DNA of 64,000 nt from RZYX01 sp036654375 (GTDB lineage: Bacteria; Bacillota; Clostridia; Oscillospirales; Acutalibacteraceae): positions 1-64,000 of the forward strand of contig JAVVSD010000003.1 in NCBI GenBank assembly GCA_036654375.1, written 5' to 3'. This document shows positions 34,218 through 41,975 of the stretch, piece after piece. Every line of letters starts with the position of its first letter. Position 1 is the stretch's first letter. The translations under genes were made by a program, and so were the position numbers. The notes below the pieces were generated by a model that was given only the letters and a program-made list of their open reading frames with translations, ran no database searches and was not told the DNA's origin.

Positions 34218-34484
34218 CTAACTTAGCGTTGCTATTTGCTCAAATATATATTTAAAAAAGTCCATCAGTGATTCTGTCATCCATGAGCCAAGCACAAGAA
34301 ATACCAGCGCGATTACGACCAGCTTGGGAACAAAAGTCAGCGTCTGCTCGTGAATTTGAGTTGCTGCCTGAAAAACAGATATTACAAGACCAATTGCCAT
34401 ACTTAAAATAAGTATTGGTGCTGAAAGTTTAAGCGTCAGTATAAGTGCCTGTTGAAAAACTTCCATTATCCCTGAAATGTCCAT
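34218..34484 (-). CDS. fliQ: Flagellar export gate protein FliQ
   Basis: FliQ (88 aa) has two membrane segments joined by a short loop, as in all family members. The body reads MDISGIMEVFQQALILTLK and the loop includes AATQIHEQTLTFVPKLV. The ATG at 34484, 10 bp after GGGAGG, gives the usual family length; an in-frame ATG 36 bp upstream would add an unusual leader. It lies between fliP and fliR. Confidence 0.94.
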   Translation of the reverse strand: MDISGIMEVFQQALILTLKLSAPILILSMAIGLVISVFQAATQIHEQTLTFVPKLVVIALVFLVLGSWMTESLMDFFKYIFEQIATLS

Positions 34485-34546
34485 AGGCACTATTCCTCCC
34501 TGAAAAAATGTGGTTTTCATTACCTTCTTTGAATTTAAACGAGTAG

Positions 34547-35347
34547 CTATGTGTTAAAACTCATGGCAAGCGTTTTAAACAGCAGCTGCCACCCGTCCAC
34601 CAATACAAACAGCAGTAGCTTGAATGGCATCGCAATTGTCGCCGGCGGTAGCATTATCATACCCATTGACATCAGGGTACTTGAAACTATCATATCTATT
34701 ATTAAAAATGGTATGTAGAGTAAAAATCCGATTGTGAACGCTCTTTTAAGCTCACTGGTTACAAACGACGGAATAACAACCGTTATCGGTAAATCCTTTG
34801 GGTCCTCTACACCCTTTGTCTTTGACATATCAATAAACATATTAAGGTCGCTTGTTTTTGTTTGCTTTAGCATGAATGTTTTTAAAGGTATAGAGGCTTT
34901 TTTTATAAACTCTTCTTGATTAATTTTTTCCTGTTTATACGGTGTATAAGCTGTTTCGTCAATCTGCTTAACAACCGGTGTCATTATAAACAGCGAAAGA
35001 AAAATTGCAATTCCGATTAGCACCTGATTTGGTGGTGTTTGCTGAAGTCCAAGTGCATTTCTTAAAAATGAAAGTACAATTATTATTCTTGTAAAGCAGG
35101 TTGTTAAAACCAAAATTGATGGCACGAGTGCTATCATCGTTAGCATTATTATAATTTCAACGGTTTCCATTCCATTGCCGTTAACATTGACATCCACCGT
35201 TCCGGCAGCAGAAGCAGACATAGGAATAATCATAAATATCAGGACAACAGTGATTAGAACTCTTGCAATTTTCTTGGCGGACTTTTTGGCTTTGACAGTT
35301 TTTTCGTCGTCTTGTTTTTTGCAGTTGTCCTTAGCTGTCTTTGTCAT
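34547..35347 (-). CDS. fliP: Flagellar export gate protein FliP
   Basis: FliP (266 aa) forms the FliPQR pore. A charged N-terminal region precedes a signal-like hydrophobic segment ending SASAAG. The conserved core is present: TCFTRIIIVLSFLRNALGLQ (near 94), then LFIMTPVVKQIDETAYTP, and near residue 220 SMGMIMLPPATIAMPFKLLLF. The start was set at ATG 35347, 6 bp after AGGTGG; the longer frame begins further inside fliO. The gene overlaps the fliO stop by 17 bp. Confidence 0.95.
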   Translation of the reverse strand: MTKTAKDNCKKQDDEKTVKAKKSAKKIARVLITVVLIFMIIPMSASAAGTVDVNVNGNGMETVEIIIMLTMIALVPSILVLTTCFTRIIIVLSFLRNALGLQQTPPNQVLIGIAIFLSLFIMTPVVKQIDETAYTPYKQEKINQEEFIKKASIPLKTFMLKQTKTSDLNMFIDMSKTKGVEDPKDLPITVVIPSFVTSELKRAFTIGFLLYIPFLIIDMIVSSTLMSMGMIMLPPATIAMPFKLLLFVLVDGWQLLFKTLAMSFNT

Positions 35348-35699
35348 TCGTTCCACCTGCTTTCCCATCGGAGCGTTTTAAAATGTTCGCCTTGAAAATC
35401 TCGCTAAAGTCTTTCCCTTGTTGTATCTTGTTTGGAGGACTATATTCGTCCATTTCCATGAGCATTGATATGTTGTTGTTTGATATTCCCAACAAATAAT
35501 ACTTTTGGTTTATCTCAGCAACTGCAAGCCCCTTGTCTTGTCCAAGTGCCACACGCTCAACAATTTTTATGTTGCCCTTATTGCCCATTTCGTTAACTCT
35601 TGTACCCATAAACTTGCTAAAGAGATAGGTCAGATACAGAACTGCAGCAATTGCCGCAAGCGAGCCTAAAAGCGGTAACACATCTTTCATAAAATCCAT
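35331..35699 (-). CDS. fliO: Flagellar biosynthesis protein FliO
   Basis: FliO (122 aa) assists FliP ring assembly. A single N-terminal membrane segment (about residues 8-28, LLGSLAAIAAVLYLTYLFSK) is followed by a soluble domain with NIKIVERVALGQDKGLAVAEI. This fits the FliO/FliZ family. ATG 35699, 9 bp after GGAGG, was chosen; an in-frame ATG at 35708 overlaps the site. The gene follows cheY after 196 bp containing two hairpins and overlaps fliP. Confidence 0.88.
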   Translation of the reverse strand: MDFMKDVLPLLGSLAAIAAVLYLTYLFSKFMGTRVNEMGNKGNIKIVERVALGQDKGLAVAEINQKYYLLGISNNNISMLMEMDEYSPPNKIQQGKDFSEIFKANILKRSDGKAGGTNDKDS

Positions 35700-35757
35700 A
35701 TTCTGCATCCTCCAAATTTGTAAATCTAACTTTGAAATCTTGGTATAACACTGCCTT

Positions 35758-35820
35758 AAAAAACGCCTTTACCTCTGGGGCGTTTTAATATCCGTTTTTT
35801 GAATTCATTTCAGCGGATAT
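35758..35820 (-). terminator. Two hairpins between cheY and fliO
   Basis: On the minus strand AAAACGCC (plus 35779-35786) pairs with GGCGTTTT (plus 35760-35767) and is followed by TT, resembling a terminator. ATATCCG/CGGATAT (35789-35820) forms a second, looser stem upstream. Both lie within the flagellar operon. Confidence 0.6.
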
Positions 35821-35895
35821 AAAAAGCATCGTCAGAGGCTAATTATTGGTGGGCGTTTACCCTGCCTGTGCAGTTCCTTTCTGCACTTGGCTGTT

Positions 35896-36288
35896 CTATT
35901 GTGATTCATCTTGACCAAGGAGATCCTTGACAGCCTGGTAAATTCTTTCTGGCTCAAAAGGTTTCATTATAAAATCATCAGCTCCAAGGACAAAAGACTT
36001 CACTACCATGTCCTCTTTTCTCATTGCCGTACACATTATAACCTTTGCATTAGGGTCAATTTTCTTGATTTCCTTCAAAGTTTCTATTCCATCTTTGTTT
36101 GGCATTGTAATATCCATAATGACAAGTTCCGGCGTTTCTTCTTTGAACACCTCAACGGCATTTATGCCATTATTGGCTTCAATAACATTGTTGTAGCCGA
36201 AGTCATTAAGTGTGTTTTTGAGCATTAATCTCATAAATTCTGCATCATCTGCAATTAATATCTTGTTGTCCACACTTTCAACCACCAT
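35896..36288 (-). CDS. cheY: CheY-like response regulator
   Basis: This 130-aa single receiver domain has the acidic pair in ILIADDAEF, the phospho-acceptor Asp in LVIMDITMP (near residue 59), the conserved Thr in MCTAMR and the Lys in IMKPF. No output domain follows. It acts as a diffusible signal to the motor, here probably dephosphorylated by the CheC-like half of FliY. Its ATG overlaps the fliY stop by 1 nt (TAATG); a GTG five codons in (spaced after GGTGG) is an alternative start. The symbol follows genome position next to fliY. Confidence 0.88.
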   Translation of the reverse strand: MVVESVDNKILIADDAEFMRLMLKNTLNDFGYNNVIEANNGINAVEVFKEETPELVIMDITMPNKDGIETLKEIKKIDPNAKVIMCTAMRKEDMVVKSFVLGADDFIMKPFEPERIYQAVKDLLGQDESQ

Positions 36289-37289
36289 TATAAAATTTTA
36301 ATTATATCACTATTGTTAATTATATCAGCCACTCTGACTGAATAATAGTCGTCCACAATAACAACATCACCGCCTGCAATTAGCTGACCATTTGCAAAGA
36401 TACTCACCTGTGACCCCGCCTGATTATTAAGCCGAAGCACTGAGCCTGGTTTAAGCTGTAATATTTCTTGTATCTGCTTGCTCGTATCACCAATCTCGAC
36501 TTTTATATCAAGTTGAACAGACATAACCATTTTTAGGTTTGCTTCCTGTTCTGAATGGCTGTGAACTTGGGTATCCTCAAATACAGGGAGTCTTGCTGGC
36601 CTTATACCAAATTCATCATCTACTTGTATATTTTCATCGAACAATTCATTTTGAGGTAAAACCTCATTTTCAATAACTTCGTTTGTATTGTTTGGAATTC
36701 TTGTATTAAAGTTTATTAAAAGTTCTTTTGCCTGTGATTCGTTAAGTATAAGAAGAAATTCGCTTTTTGTAACCTCTGCAATTTCAAGCTTGAATTTTAT
36801 TACAACTAAATTTGAGCTTTCATCAAAGCAAGCAAATTTTACACTATCTGTATCAACTGACTCAATAAGTCTTTGTGTTGACGCTGAAATTTCATTGCCT
36901 GCAAAATTTGCAAGAGCTGAATAGCAGGCAGCCATCATCTGGTCTAAGACCTCTCGTGCCGCACTTTCATTGATTTCCTCAAGTATAAACTCCTCATTAA
37001 AAAAGTTTTTTTGCAAAAGAATTGAAACAATGTCTTTGATGCTCTGCTTTGTGAATACAAGAAGGCTCTTTCCTTTAAGTCCATTTGTAAACTCGTATTC
37101 AGAAAAAATCGAAGGCTCGAATTGCTTGAAATCTGTGTTTTTGCATAATTGCATTTCAACATTTATTGTCGAAATTTCAACATCTTTGTCAAGTATCTCT
37201 GCAACCGCGTTTGAAGCAGAACTCATGCTAATATTGAAAATTTCACCTATTTCGCCAATTTGAAGTGAAGTGTCAACCGCTTGGGTCAA
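36288..37289 (-). CDS. fliY: Flagellar motor switch protein FliY (CheC-like plus FliN domain)
   Basis: This 333-aa protein joins an N-terminal CheC-type CheY-P phosphatase domain to a C-terminal FliN/SpoA domain. The first CheC active site is GEIFNISMSS (residues 15-24, E-x-x-N); the second reads REVLDQMM, with Asp where Asn is usual. The C-terminal part, LDIKVEIGDTSKQIQEIL to VADIINN, is FliN-like. It lacks the FliM-type EIDALL helix for binding CheY-P. The start is TTG 37289 behind GGGGTGG. fliM and fliL, normally just upstream, are absent. Confidence 0.88.
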   Translation of the reverse strand: MTQAVDTSLQIGEIGEIFNISMSSASNAVAEILDKDVEISTINVEMQLCKNTDFKQFEPSIFSEYEFTNGLKGKSLLVFTKQSIKDIVSILLQKNFFNEEFILEEINESAAREVLDQMMAACYSALANFAGNEISASTQRLIESVDTDSVKFACFDESSNLVVIKFKLEIAEVTKSEFLLILNESQAKELLINFNTRIPNNTNEVIENEVLPQNELFDENIQVDDEFGIRPARLPVFEDTQVHSHSEQEANLKMVMSVQLDIKVEIGDTSKQIQEILQLKPGSVLRLNNQAGSQVSIFANGQLIAGGDVVIVDDYYSVRVADIINNSDIIKIL

Positions 37290-37457
37290 ATTCAGCCACC
37301 CCTATTCCTTGATATTGAATTAAAGCTTTGTCAACCTAAATGGAGTTTTCCTGTTGCTTTCTTTTGCATTGCCTCTATATACTATTTAAACTTATAAATC
37401 TATTTATTGTAGAGAATTATATACATTCTCAAAATAAAATCAGTATTGAATTCTAAA

Positions 37458-38273
37458 CTAACTTTTTGCTGCAATTTCTGCATTGATTTTTTGATAAACT
37501 TCATCGAGTGAAATTTCTTTTTCTCCGCTTTTTATAATATAGATTTCAACTCTTCTGTTTTTTATTCTTGTTGCCTCTGAGCCATCATGAGCAACAACAG
37601 GCATAAACTCTCCATGCCCTGTTGAAGTCAGCCTTTTACCGTCAAGTATGTTCTTTTGCTGTACATAACACAAGGCATTAACAGCTCGTTCTGATGAAAG
37701 CTGCCTGTCCATTATAAGGTCATTTGCTGTTTCGGCATCTCTGCTTCTTGCTGTGTGTCCTTCAAAGCTAACCTTGCCAATTTGGTCAGTTATATTTACA
37801 AAGGCTTGGCACAAAATGTCCAGTATCTTTTTGCCCTCTGGCTTTAGAGTGGAGCTGTCGCCATCGAAAAATATGTTGTTTCTGAATGTTATAAACGCAT
37901 AGCCCTCGCCCTTCATAACCTCAACATCATTTTGCAAATTATTGCTTTCAACATAATTTTTAAGATACTCATAAAGGTCGTCAAACTTTTGCACATCGTC
38001 TGGTGAAGTTATCGGCATTGCATTATCCCCGTTGGGTAAAATGCCACTACCTGGTTTGTCGCTCTTGCCTGGATTTACAACAAACTGCTGTGGAGTTTCA
38101 ACCTTTGTTTCTCCGTCAAAAGACTTGACGATTACCTGCCATTTTTCTGCATTAACGGAGGAGATTGCAAACATTAGAACAAAAAATGTTAGCAAAAGTG
38201 TTACCATATCAGCATAGGTATCAAGCCAGTTTGGCCCACCCTCCTCATCATAAGATGATGCTCTTCTACTCAT
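37458..38273 (-). CDS. motB: Flagellar stator protein MotB
   Basis: MotB (271 aa) anchors the ion-conducting stator to peptidoglycan. A single N-terminal membrane segment contains D22 in LDTYADMVTLLLTFFVLMF, the family's ion-binding Asp. The C-terminal OmpA-like domain is visible as VSFEGHTARSRDAETANDL and LSSERAVNALCYV, ending RIKNRRVEIYI. GAGGAGAG precedes ATG 38273. It follows motA by 35 bp; the 168-bp gap to fliY is where fliL/fliM would be expected. Confidence 0.95.
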   Translation of the reverse strand: MSRRASSYDEEGGPNWLDTYADMVTLLLTFFVLMFAISSVNAEKWQVIVKSFDGETKVETPQQFVVNPGKSDKPGSGILPNGDNAMPITSPDDVQKFDDLYEYLKNYVESNNLQNDVEVMKGEGYAFITFRNNIFFDGDSSTLKPEGKKILDILCQAFVNITDQIGKVSFEGHTARSRDAETANDLIMDRQLSSERAVNALCYVQQKNILDGKRLTSTGHGEFMPVVAHDGSEATRIKNRRVEIYIIKSGEKEISLDEVYQKINAEIAAKS

Positions 38274-38308
38274 GGTTTTCCACTCTCCTCATCTATTCTT
38301 AATCTGAA

Positions 38309-39160
38309 TTACTTGCTTTTCTTTTCTTTGGGAGCTTTTGGCTTTTTCCCCTTTTTCTTTCCACCTGTTCCATCTTCGGAAACTGGCTCAATAACTCTTT
38401 CCTTGCTGTTAACAAATGCCTTGAGTCTTTCCTCTATGTGCCTTGGGTTTGTTCCAGAATGAATTGCAAGAACGCCCTCAACAATAACTTCTTTGCAGAC
38501 CATTTCTTCATAGTGCTTTATTTTAAGTTTGTTTGCAATTGGCATAAGTATAAGGTTTGCAAGCAAAGAGCCGTAGAATGTTGTTATAAGTGCAACGGAC
38601 ATTCCTTCGCCAAGTCCCGCGGCTGCATTCTCTCCGCTACCCATGCTTCCTAAGTCCTTTAGCATATTGATAAGTCCAATAAGTGTTCCTATCATTCCGT
38701 ATGCAGGTGCAAAAGTTGCCGCCTTTTCATACAATTGCCAGCCCTTGGCGTGCCTTTGCTCAAGACAATCAAGCTCATTGTCCAGCATTTCTTTAACTTT
38801 AGTCGGCTCAATTGCGTCAACTATGAGCATTATACAATTTTTAAAGAACTCATCATCTTCCTGATTTGCCTTGTCTTCAAGCGTCAGGAGTCCTTTTCTT
38901 CTTGCCTCTTGTGCATAGTCAACCACTTTTTCTATGTATTCCTGTGGAGTATGCTTAGGCTTTGAAAACATAATCTTAAAATGGCTTGGAATATATTTGA
39001 ATGTTCCAAATGGAAATGACATTATCGTTGCCGCGAGCGTTCCGCCAACTGTTATAGCAATACTTGGATAGTCAAGGAAATTGCTCATCTCGCCACTTGA
39101 CATACCATATAATATCAGACCGACACCGGCTATGAGTCCTATTAAGCCGCTAAAATCCAT
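38309..39160 (-). CDS. motA: Flagellar stator protein MotA
   Basis: MotA (283 aa) has four membrane segments: near residues 5-22, 32-50, 150-170 and 182-205. Conserved sequence includes the cytoplasmic loop KEMLDNELDCLEQRH and the proline-containing YGMIGTLIGLINMLKDL. The C-terminal 35 residues are a basic Lys/Gly tail, KKKGKKPKAPKEKKSK, not usual for MotA. GAGGTAGG precedes ATG 39160. Placement inside the fla operon, between flbD and motB, is seen in several Clostridia. Confidence 0.94.
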   Translation of the reverse strand: MDFSGLIGLIAGVGLILYGMSSGEMSNFLDYPSIAITVGGTLAATIMSFPFGTFKYIPSHFKIMFSKPKHTPQEYIEKVVDYAQEARRKGLLTLEDKANQEDDEFFKNCIMLIVDAIEPTKVKEMLDNELDCLEQRHAKGWQLYEKAATFAPAYGMIGTLIGLINMLKDLGSMGSGENAAAGLGEGMSVALITTFYGSLLANLILMPIANKLKIKHYEEMVCKEVIVEGVLAIHSGTNPRHIEERLKAFVNSKERVIEPVSEDGTGGKKKGKKPKAPKEKKSK

Positions 39161-39232
39161 AAAGCCTACCTCGTTTCATATCCTTATGATAACTAAACTT
39201 TAAAGGGCATCAAACCCTGTTATATTTAAAAA

Positions 39233-39472
39233 CTAATCGTCCATGATTTCGTTATTGATTTCTTCTTTTTTAATTCTTATCTCTCTGTCTGCTCCATAAA
39301 TTCGCCTGTTAAAATCCACAACTTTGTCGATTATTTCCCTCATGCTTGTTCCAACCAAAAAATATTTTCCTGTTGTTAATGTTATCTTCGTTTCGGGGAT
39401 TTCTTCAACCATCTCTATTAATTGGCTGTTAAGAACAAACTCCCTACCACTTAAATCACAAAGTTTGATCAT
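39233..39472 (-). CDS. flbD: FlbD family flagellar protein
   Basis: This 79-aa protein is of the FlbD family, a small beta-rich protein (MIKLCDLSGREFVLNSQLIE, then PETKITLTTGKYFLVGTSM) with a charged C-terminus. It has no membrane segment. It occurs between flgE and motA in many Firmicute flagellar operons. Its function is not well understood. GGGGTGG precedes ATG 39472. Confidence 0.88.
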   Translation of the reverse strand: MIKLCDLSGREFVLNSQLIEMVEEIPETKITLTTGKYFLVGTSMREIIDKVVDFNRRIYGADREIRIKKEEINNEIMDD

Positions 39473-39531
39473 TTTTTACCACCCCGCTAAATTTAGTTTA
39501 AATGCCATCATAGTTTTATTTTTTACTTGTA

Positions 39532-39557
39532 CCCTGCACAGTAAAAGCTGTGCAGGG
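39532..39557 (-). promoter_or_regulatory. mRNA hairpin between flgE and flbD
   Basis: CCCTGCACAG and CTGTGCAGGG form a perfect 10-bp stem with a 6-nt loop on the minus strand, between the flgE stop and flbD start. No U-run follows, so it more likely stabilises the flgE mRNA end or lowers downstream transcript. Confidence 0.6.
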
Positions 39558-39576
39558 TCAAGCATTAGCTAATCAA

Positions 39577-40878
39577 TTATCTCTTAAGATTTACTATTTC
39601 TTGGAGCATTTCATCTCCAACTGTGATTATTCTTGAGTTGGCCTGAAAGCCTCTCTGCGTGATAATCATATCTGTAAGTTCATTTGCAAGGTCAACATTG
39701 GAGTTCTCAAGTCCACCTGAAACAATCTGTCCAACTGTGCCATCTCCTGGTGTTGAATATGTGATATCTCCCGTGTTGCTTATTGCTTTGAGATAGGAGT
39801 CACCTTCCATGGTAAGTGCGCCTGGGTTTGGAATATTTGCAAGAACAATTTGTCCAATTTCAATAATCTGCCCATTGGAATCCTGTCCTGTTATAACTCC
39901 GTTTGGTCCAATAGAAATACTTCGAAGCTCCATAACATCTGCTGCTTCTGAATCGTAGTTGTTATCTCCGTCAGTGTCTATCAAGGTGCCAGGCTTTTTG
40001 ATTGTTTGAAGCCCATTTGACTTGTCGAGAATTGTTGTTGTTCTCTTGTCCTCACCGCCTGTTGCCTTTGTTGAAATGACGCCTGCCGCAATTGTTGTAA
40101 CACCTGTTTTTGTAGCTGTTGCTGTTATAAGTGAAGGGTCAACATTTTTTGGAAGAACACCTGTTCCAGCCCTTACTGTAAGTGCTTGAAGTGCAGTTTG
40201 CATATCAGCGATTGACATACCTGCAGCATCTTTTGTTGTTATTGTTATTGTCTTGTTTGCAACATCAGCTTCTGCTGTTACTTTTGTTGCTGTTGCATCG
40301 GAAACAGTCTTGATTTTGAAGCCATTGAAGAATGTTCCATTTGCATCGCCAAATTTAATCTGAACATCGTTAACTACAAGGGATGCGGACTTTGCAGGTG
40401 CTTCTTGAAGAATGATATCTCCCGGTGCATGGGTTCCGGTTACTTTGTCATATCTTGATACTGGATATCCACATATGTAGTTTCCATTTCCGTCAACCAA
40501 GTTACCCGAGCCGTCAAAGCTGAGCACGCCAACTCTTGTATAGCTTTCTGAACCGTTGCCATCTTTTGCAATAAAATATCCTTCACCGTCAATGAAAAGG
40601 TCCATTGCCATTCCTGTGGGAACATAACCACCGCTTGTGTGCAAAACATCAATTGTGTTTATTGTTGAGCCATATCCCACCTGAACTGCGTTGTTTCCGC
40701 CAAGTGTTCCTGTTGGATTTGAAGAACCTGTGATTGTCTGATAAAAAGAATCTTTGAATGTTGTTCTCTGTGATTTATAGCCATATGTGTTAACATTTGC
40801 TATGTTGTTACCGATAACATCCATTTTTGTTTGGTGTGTTTTCAAGCCTGAAACGCCTGAATATAAAGCTCTCATCAT
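39577..40878 (-). CDS. flgE: Flagellar hook protein FlgE
   Basis: FlgE (433 aa) builds the hook. The axial N-terminal motif is MMRALYSGVSGLKTHQTKMD, then VIGNNIANVNTYGYKSQRTT. The C-terminal motif is LANELTDMIITQRGFQANSR followed by IITVGDEMLQEIVNLKR. The centre (about residues 160-330) is Thr/Ala-rich and variable. Length is typical of Firmicutes. GAGGTAA precedes ATG 40878 (a second ATG is adjacent). It follows the TIGR02530-type gene by 87 bp. Confidence 0.95.
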   Translation of the reverse strand: MMRALYSGVSGLKTHQTKMDVIGNNIANVNTYGYKSQRTTFKDSFYQTITGSSNPTGTLGGNNAVQVGYGSTINTIDVLHTSGGYVPTGMAMDLFIDGEGYFIAKDGNGSESYTRVGVLSFDGSGNLVDGNGNYICGYPVSRYDKVTGTHAPGDIILQEAPAKSASLVVNDVQIKFGDANGTFFNGFKIKTVSDATATKVTAEADVANKTITITTKDAAGMSIADMQTALQALTVRAGTGVLPKNVDPSLITATATKTGVTTIAAGVISTKATGGEDKRTTTILDKSNGLQTIKKPGTLIDTDGDNNYDSEAADVMELRSISIGPNGVITGQDSNGQIIEIGQIVLANIPNPGALTMEGDSYLKAISNTGDITYSTPGDGTVGQIVSGGLENSNVDLANELTDMIITQRGFQANSRIITVGDEMLQEIVNLKR

Positions 40879-40965
40879 AATTAATTACCTCTTTCCGAGG
40901 AACCGTTTGGGGTTTGAGTTTATCAGTCAGTCAAAACTCGATAGCTTCCTAAAAAGGTCCGGCTA

Positions 40966-41364
40966 TTATAATAATACGGTTCCATCAATGTTTGTTATTA
41001 TATTTTCTCTCATTTCTTGATTGTTCATGGTTGTGATAACTGTCTTGCTCGGGACATTAACTATAAATGCCGCCTGCTCGCCCAGTATCAACGCATCCTT
41101 GATTCCCTTCTCTTCTGCGTGTTCTACAGCATTTGTCATCTGCTCCAACATCTTTGGCTCGATTTCTATCTGACGCTCGTTGATGCGTTGCATTGCGTGT
41201 TTGGAAAAGTTAAGACCCTGTGCATTTTTTTGCAGTTCCTTCTGTAAAACAGACTTAAAGTCCTCTCCTGCTTCGGTCTTGCTTGCCTGTGCCTTGTTGT
41301 TATTGTTGTTTGACACAAGTGGTGTACTTCCAACAAAAGCTGTATAGTTTTTATCAATATACAT
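40966..41364 (-). CDS. TIGR02530-type flagellar operon protein
   Basis: This 132-aa soluble protein has the features of the TIGR02530 family, found between flgD and flgE in Firmicute operons. They are LNFSKHAMQRINERQIEIEP near residue 50 and the C-terminal AFIVNVPSKTVITTMN. Its function is unknown. The start is uncertain: ATG 41364 has a poor ribosome site, while AAAGGAGG lies 40 nt upstream near another short frame. Confidence 0.85.
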   Translation of the reverse strand: MYIDKNYTAFVGSTPLVSNNNNNKAQASKTEAGEDFKSVLQKELQKNAQGLNFSKHAMQRINERQIEIEPKMLEQMTNAVEHAEEKGIKDALILGEQAAFIVNVPSKTVITTMNNQEMRENIITNIDGTVLL

Positions 41365-41467
41365 TGTTTTTCGTCAATGACCTTGCACATTGCGTGCTAA
41401 TCACTTATCCTCCTTTCAATAAAATGTTCTTGCCGTTATTGCTGATTATTTTTTTAATCTGCAAATG

Positions 41468-41974
41468 TTAAGGCTTTGTTTCTGGTTTGACTTCTGGCTT
41501 TTCTTCCGGTTTGACTTCTGGCTTTTCAGTGGTTGCACCTTCTGAAAGAACCTCCATTATAGAGGAAAGTCCATAATCAACGCCATTTACTGTGATAACA
41601 CTCTGTCCATCAACAAACTTAACACGCTCAATAATTCCTGTGTCCTGTGTAAATTTGCCACTTTGGTCATACGATGCAACAATAACTTTTTTGCCAACAA
41701 TAGATGCTGCATACTGTGTCTGTCCTAAATCTGCCATTGTCTGCATAGCCTTTAGACTTGTAAACTGTGCCATTTGTGAAATGAACTCGGTATCTGTGCT
41801 TGGGTTCATGACATCCTGATGTGAAAGCTGTGCAACAAGCAGTTTCATAAAGTCGTTTATTCCAAGACTTGTATTATCATCTGTTTGCTGATACTTATGC
41901 CCTGTTTCTGTTGTTGCTTTTGTCGATTTTGTTCTTTCTGCTGCGTTTGCATTGTAAGAATTAACTTCCATCAT
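41468..41974 (-). CDS. flgD: Hook assembly cap protein FlgD with a Pro/Lys/Glu tail
   Basis: FlgD (168 aa) caps the growing hook. The conserved N-terminal region includes LGINDFMKLLVAQLSHQDVM, then TEFISQMAQFTSLKAMQTM, and a partial FlgD beta domain (ASIVGKKVIVASYDQSGKF). The last 20 residues are a low-complexity tail of PEVKPEEK-like repeats, absent from most FlgD proteins. AAGGATGGTGAG precedes ATG 41974. It lies 1 bp after fliK. Confidence 0.9.
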   Translation of the reverse strand: MMEVNSYNANAAERTKSTKATTETGHKYQQTDDNTSLGINDFMKLLVAQLSHQDVMNPSTDTEFISQMAQFTSLKAMQTMADLGQTQYAASIVGKKVIVASYDQSGKFTQDTGIIERVKFVDGQSVITVNGVDYGLSSIMEVLSEGATTEKPEVKPEEKPEVKPETKP

Positions 41975-41975
41975 C

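Noticed and set aside
30180..35699. Type III injectisome instead of flagellar export genes
   Set aside because: The gene order and neighbours (fliA, cheY, fliY, motAB, flagellin) are those of a flagellum; no needle, translocon or effector gene is present.
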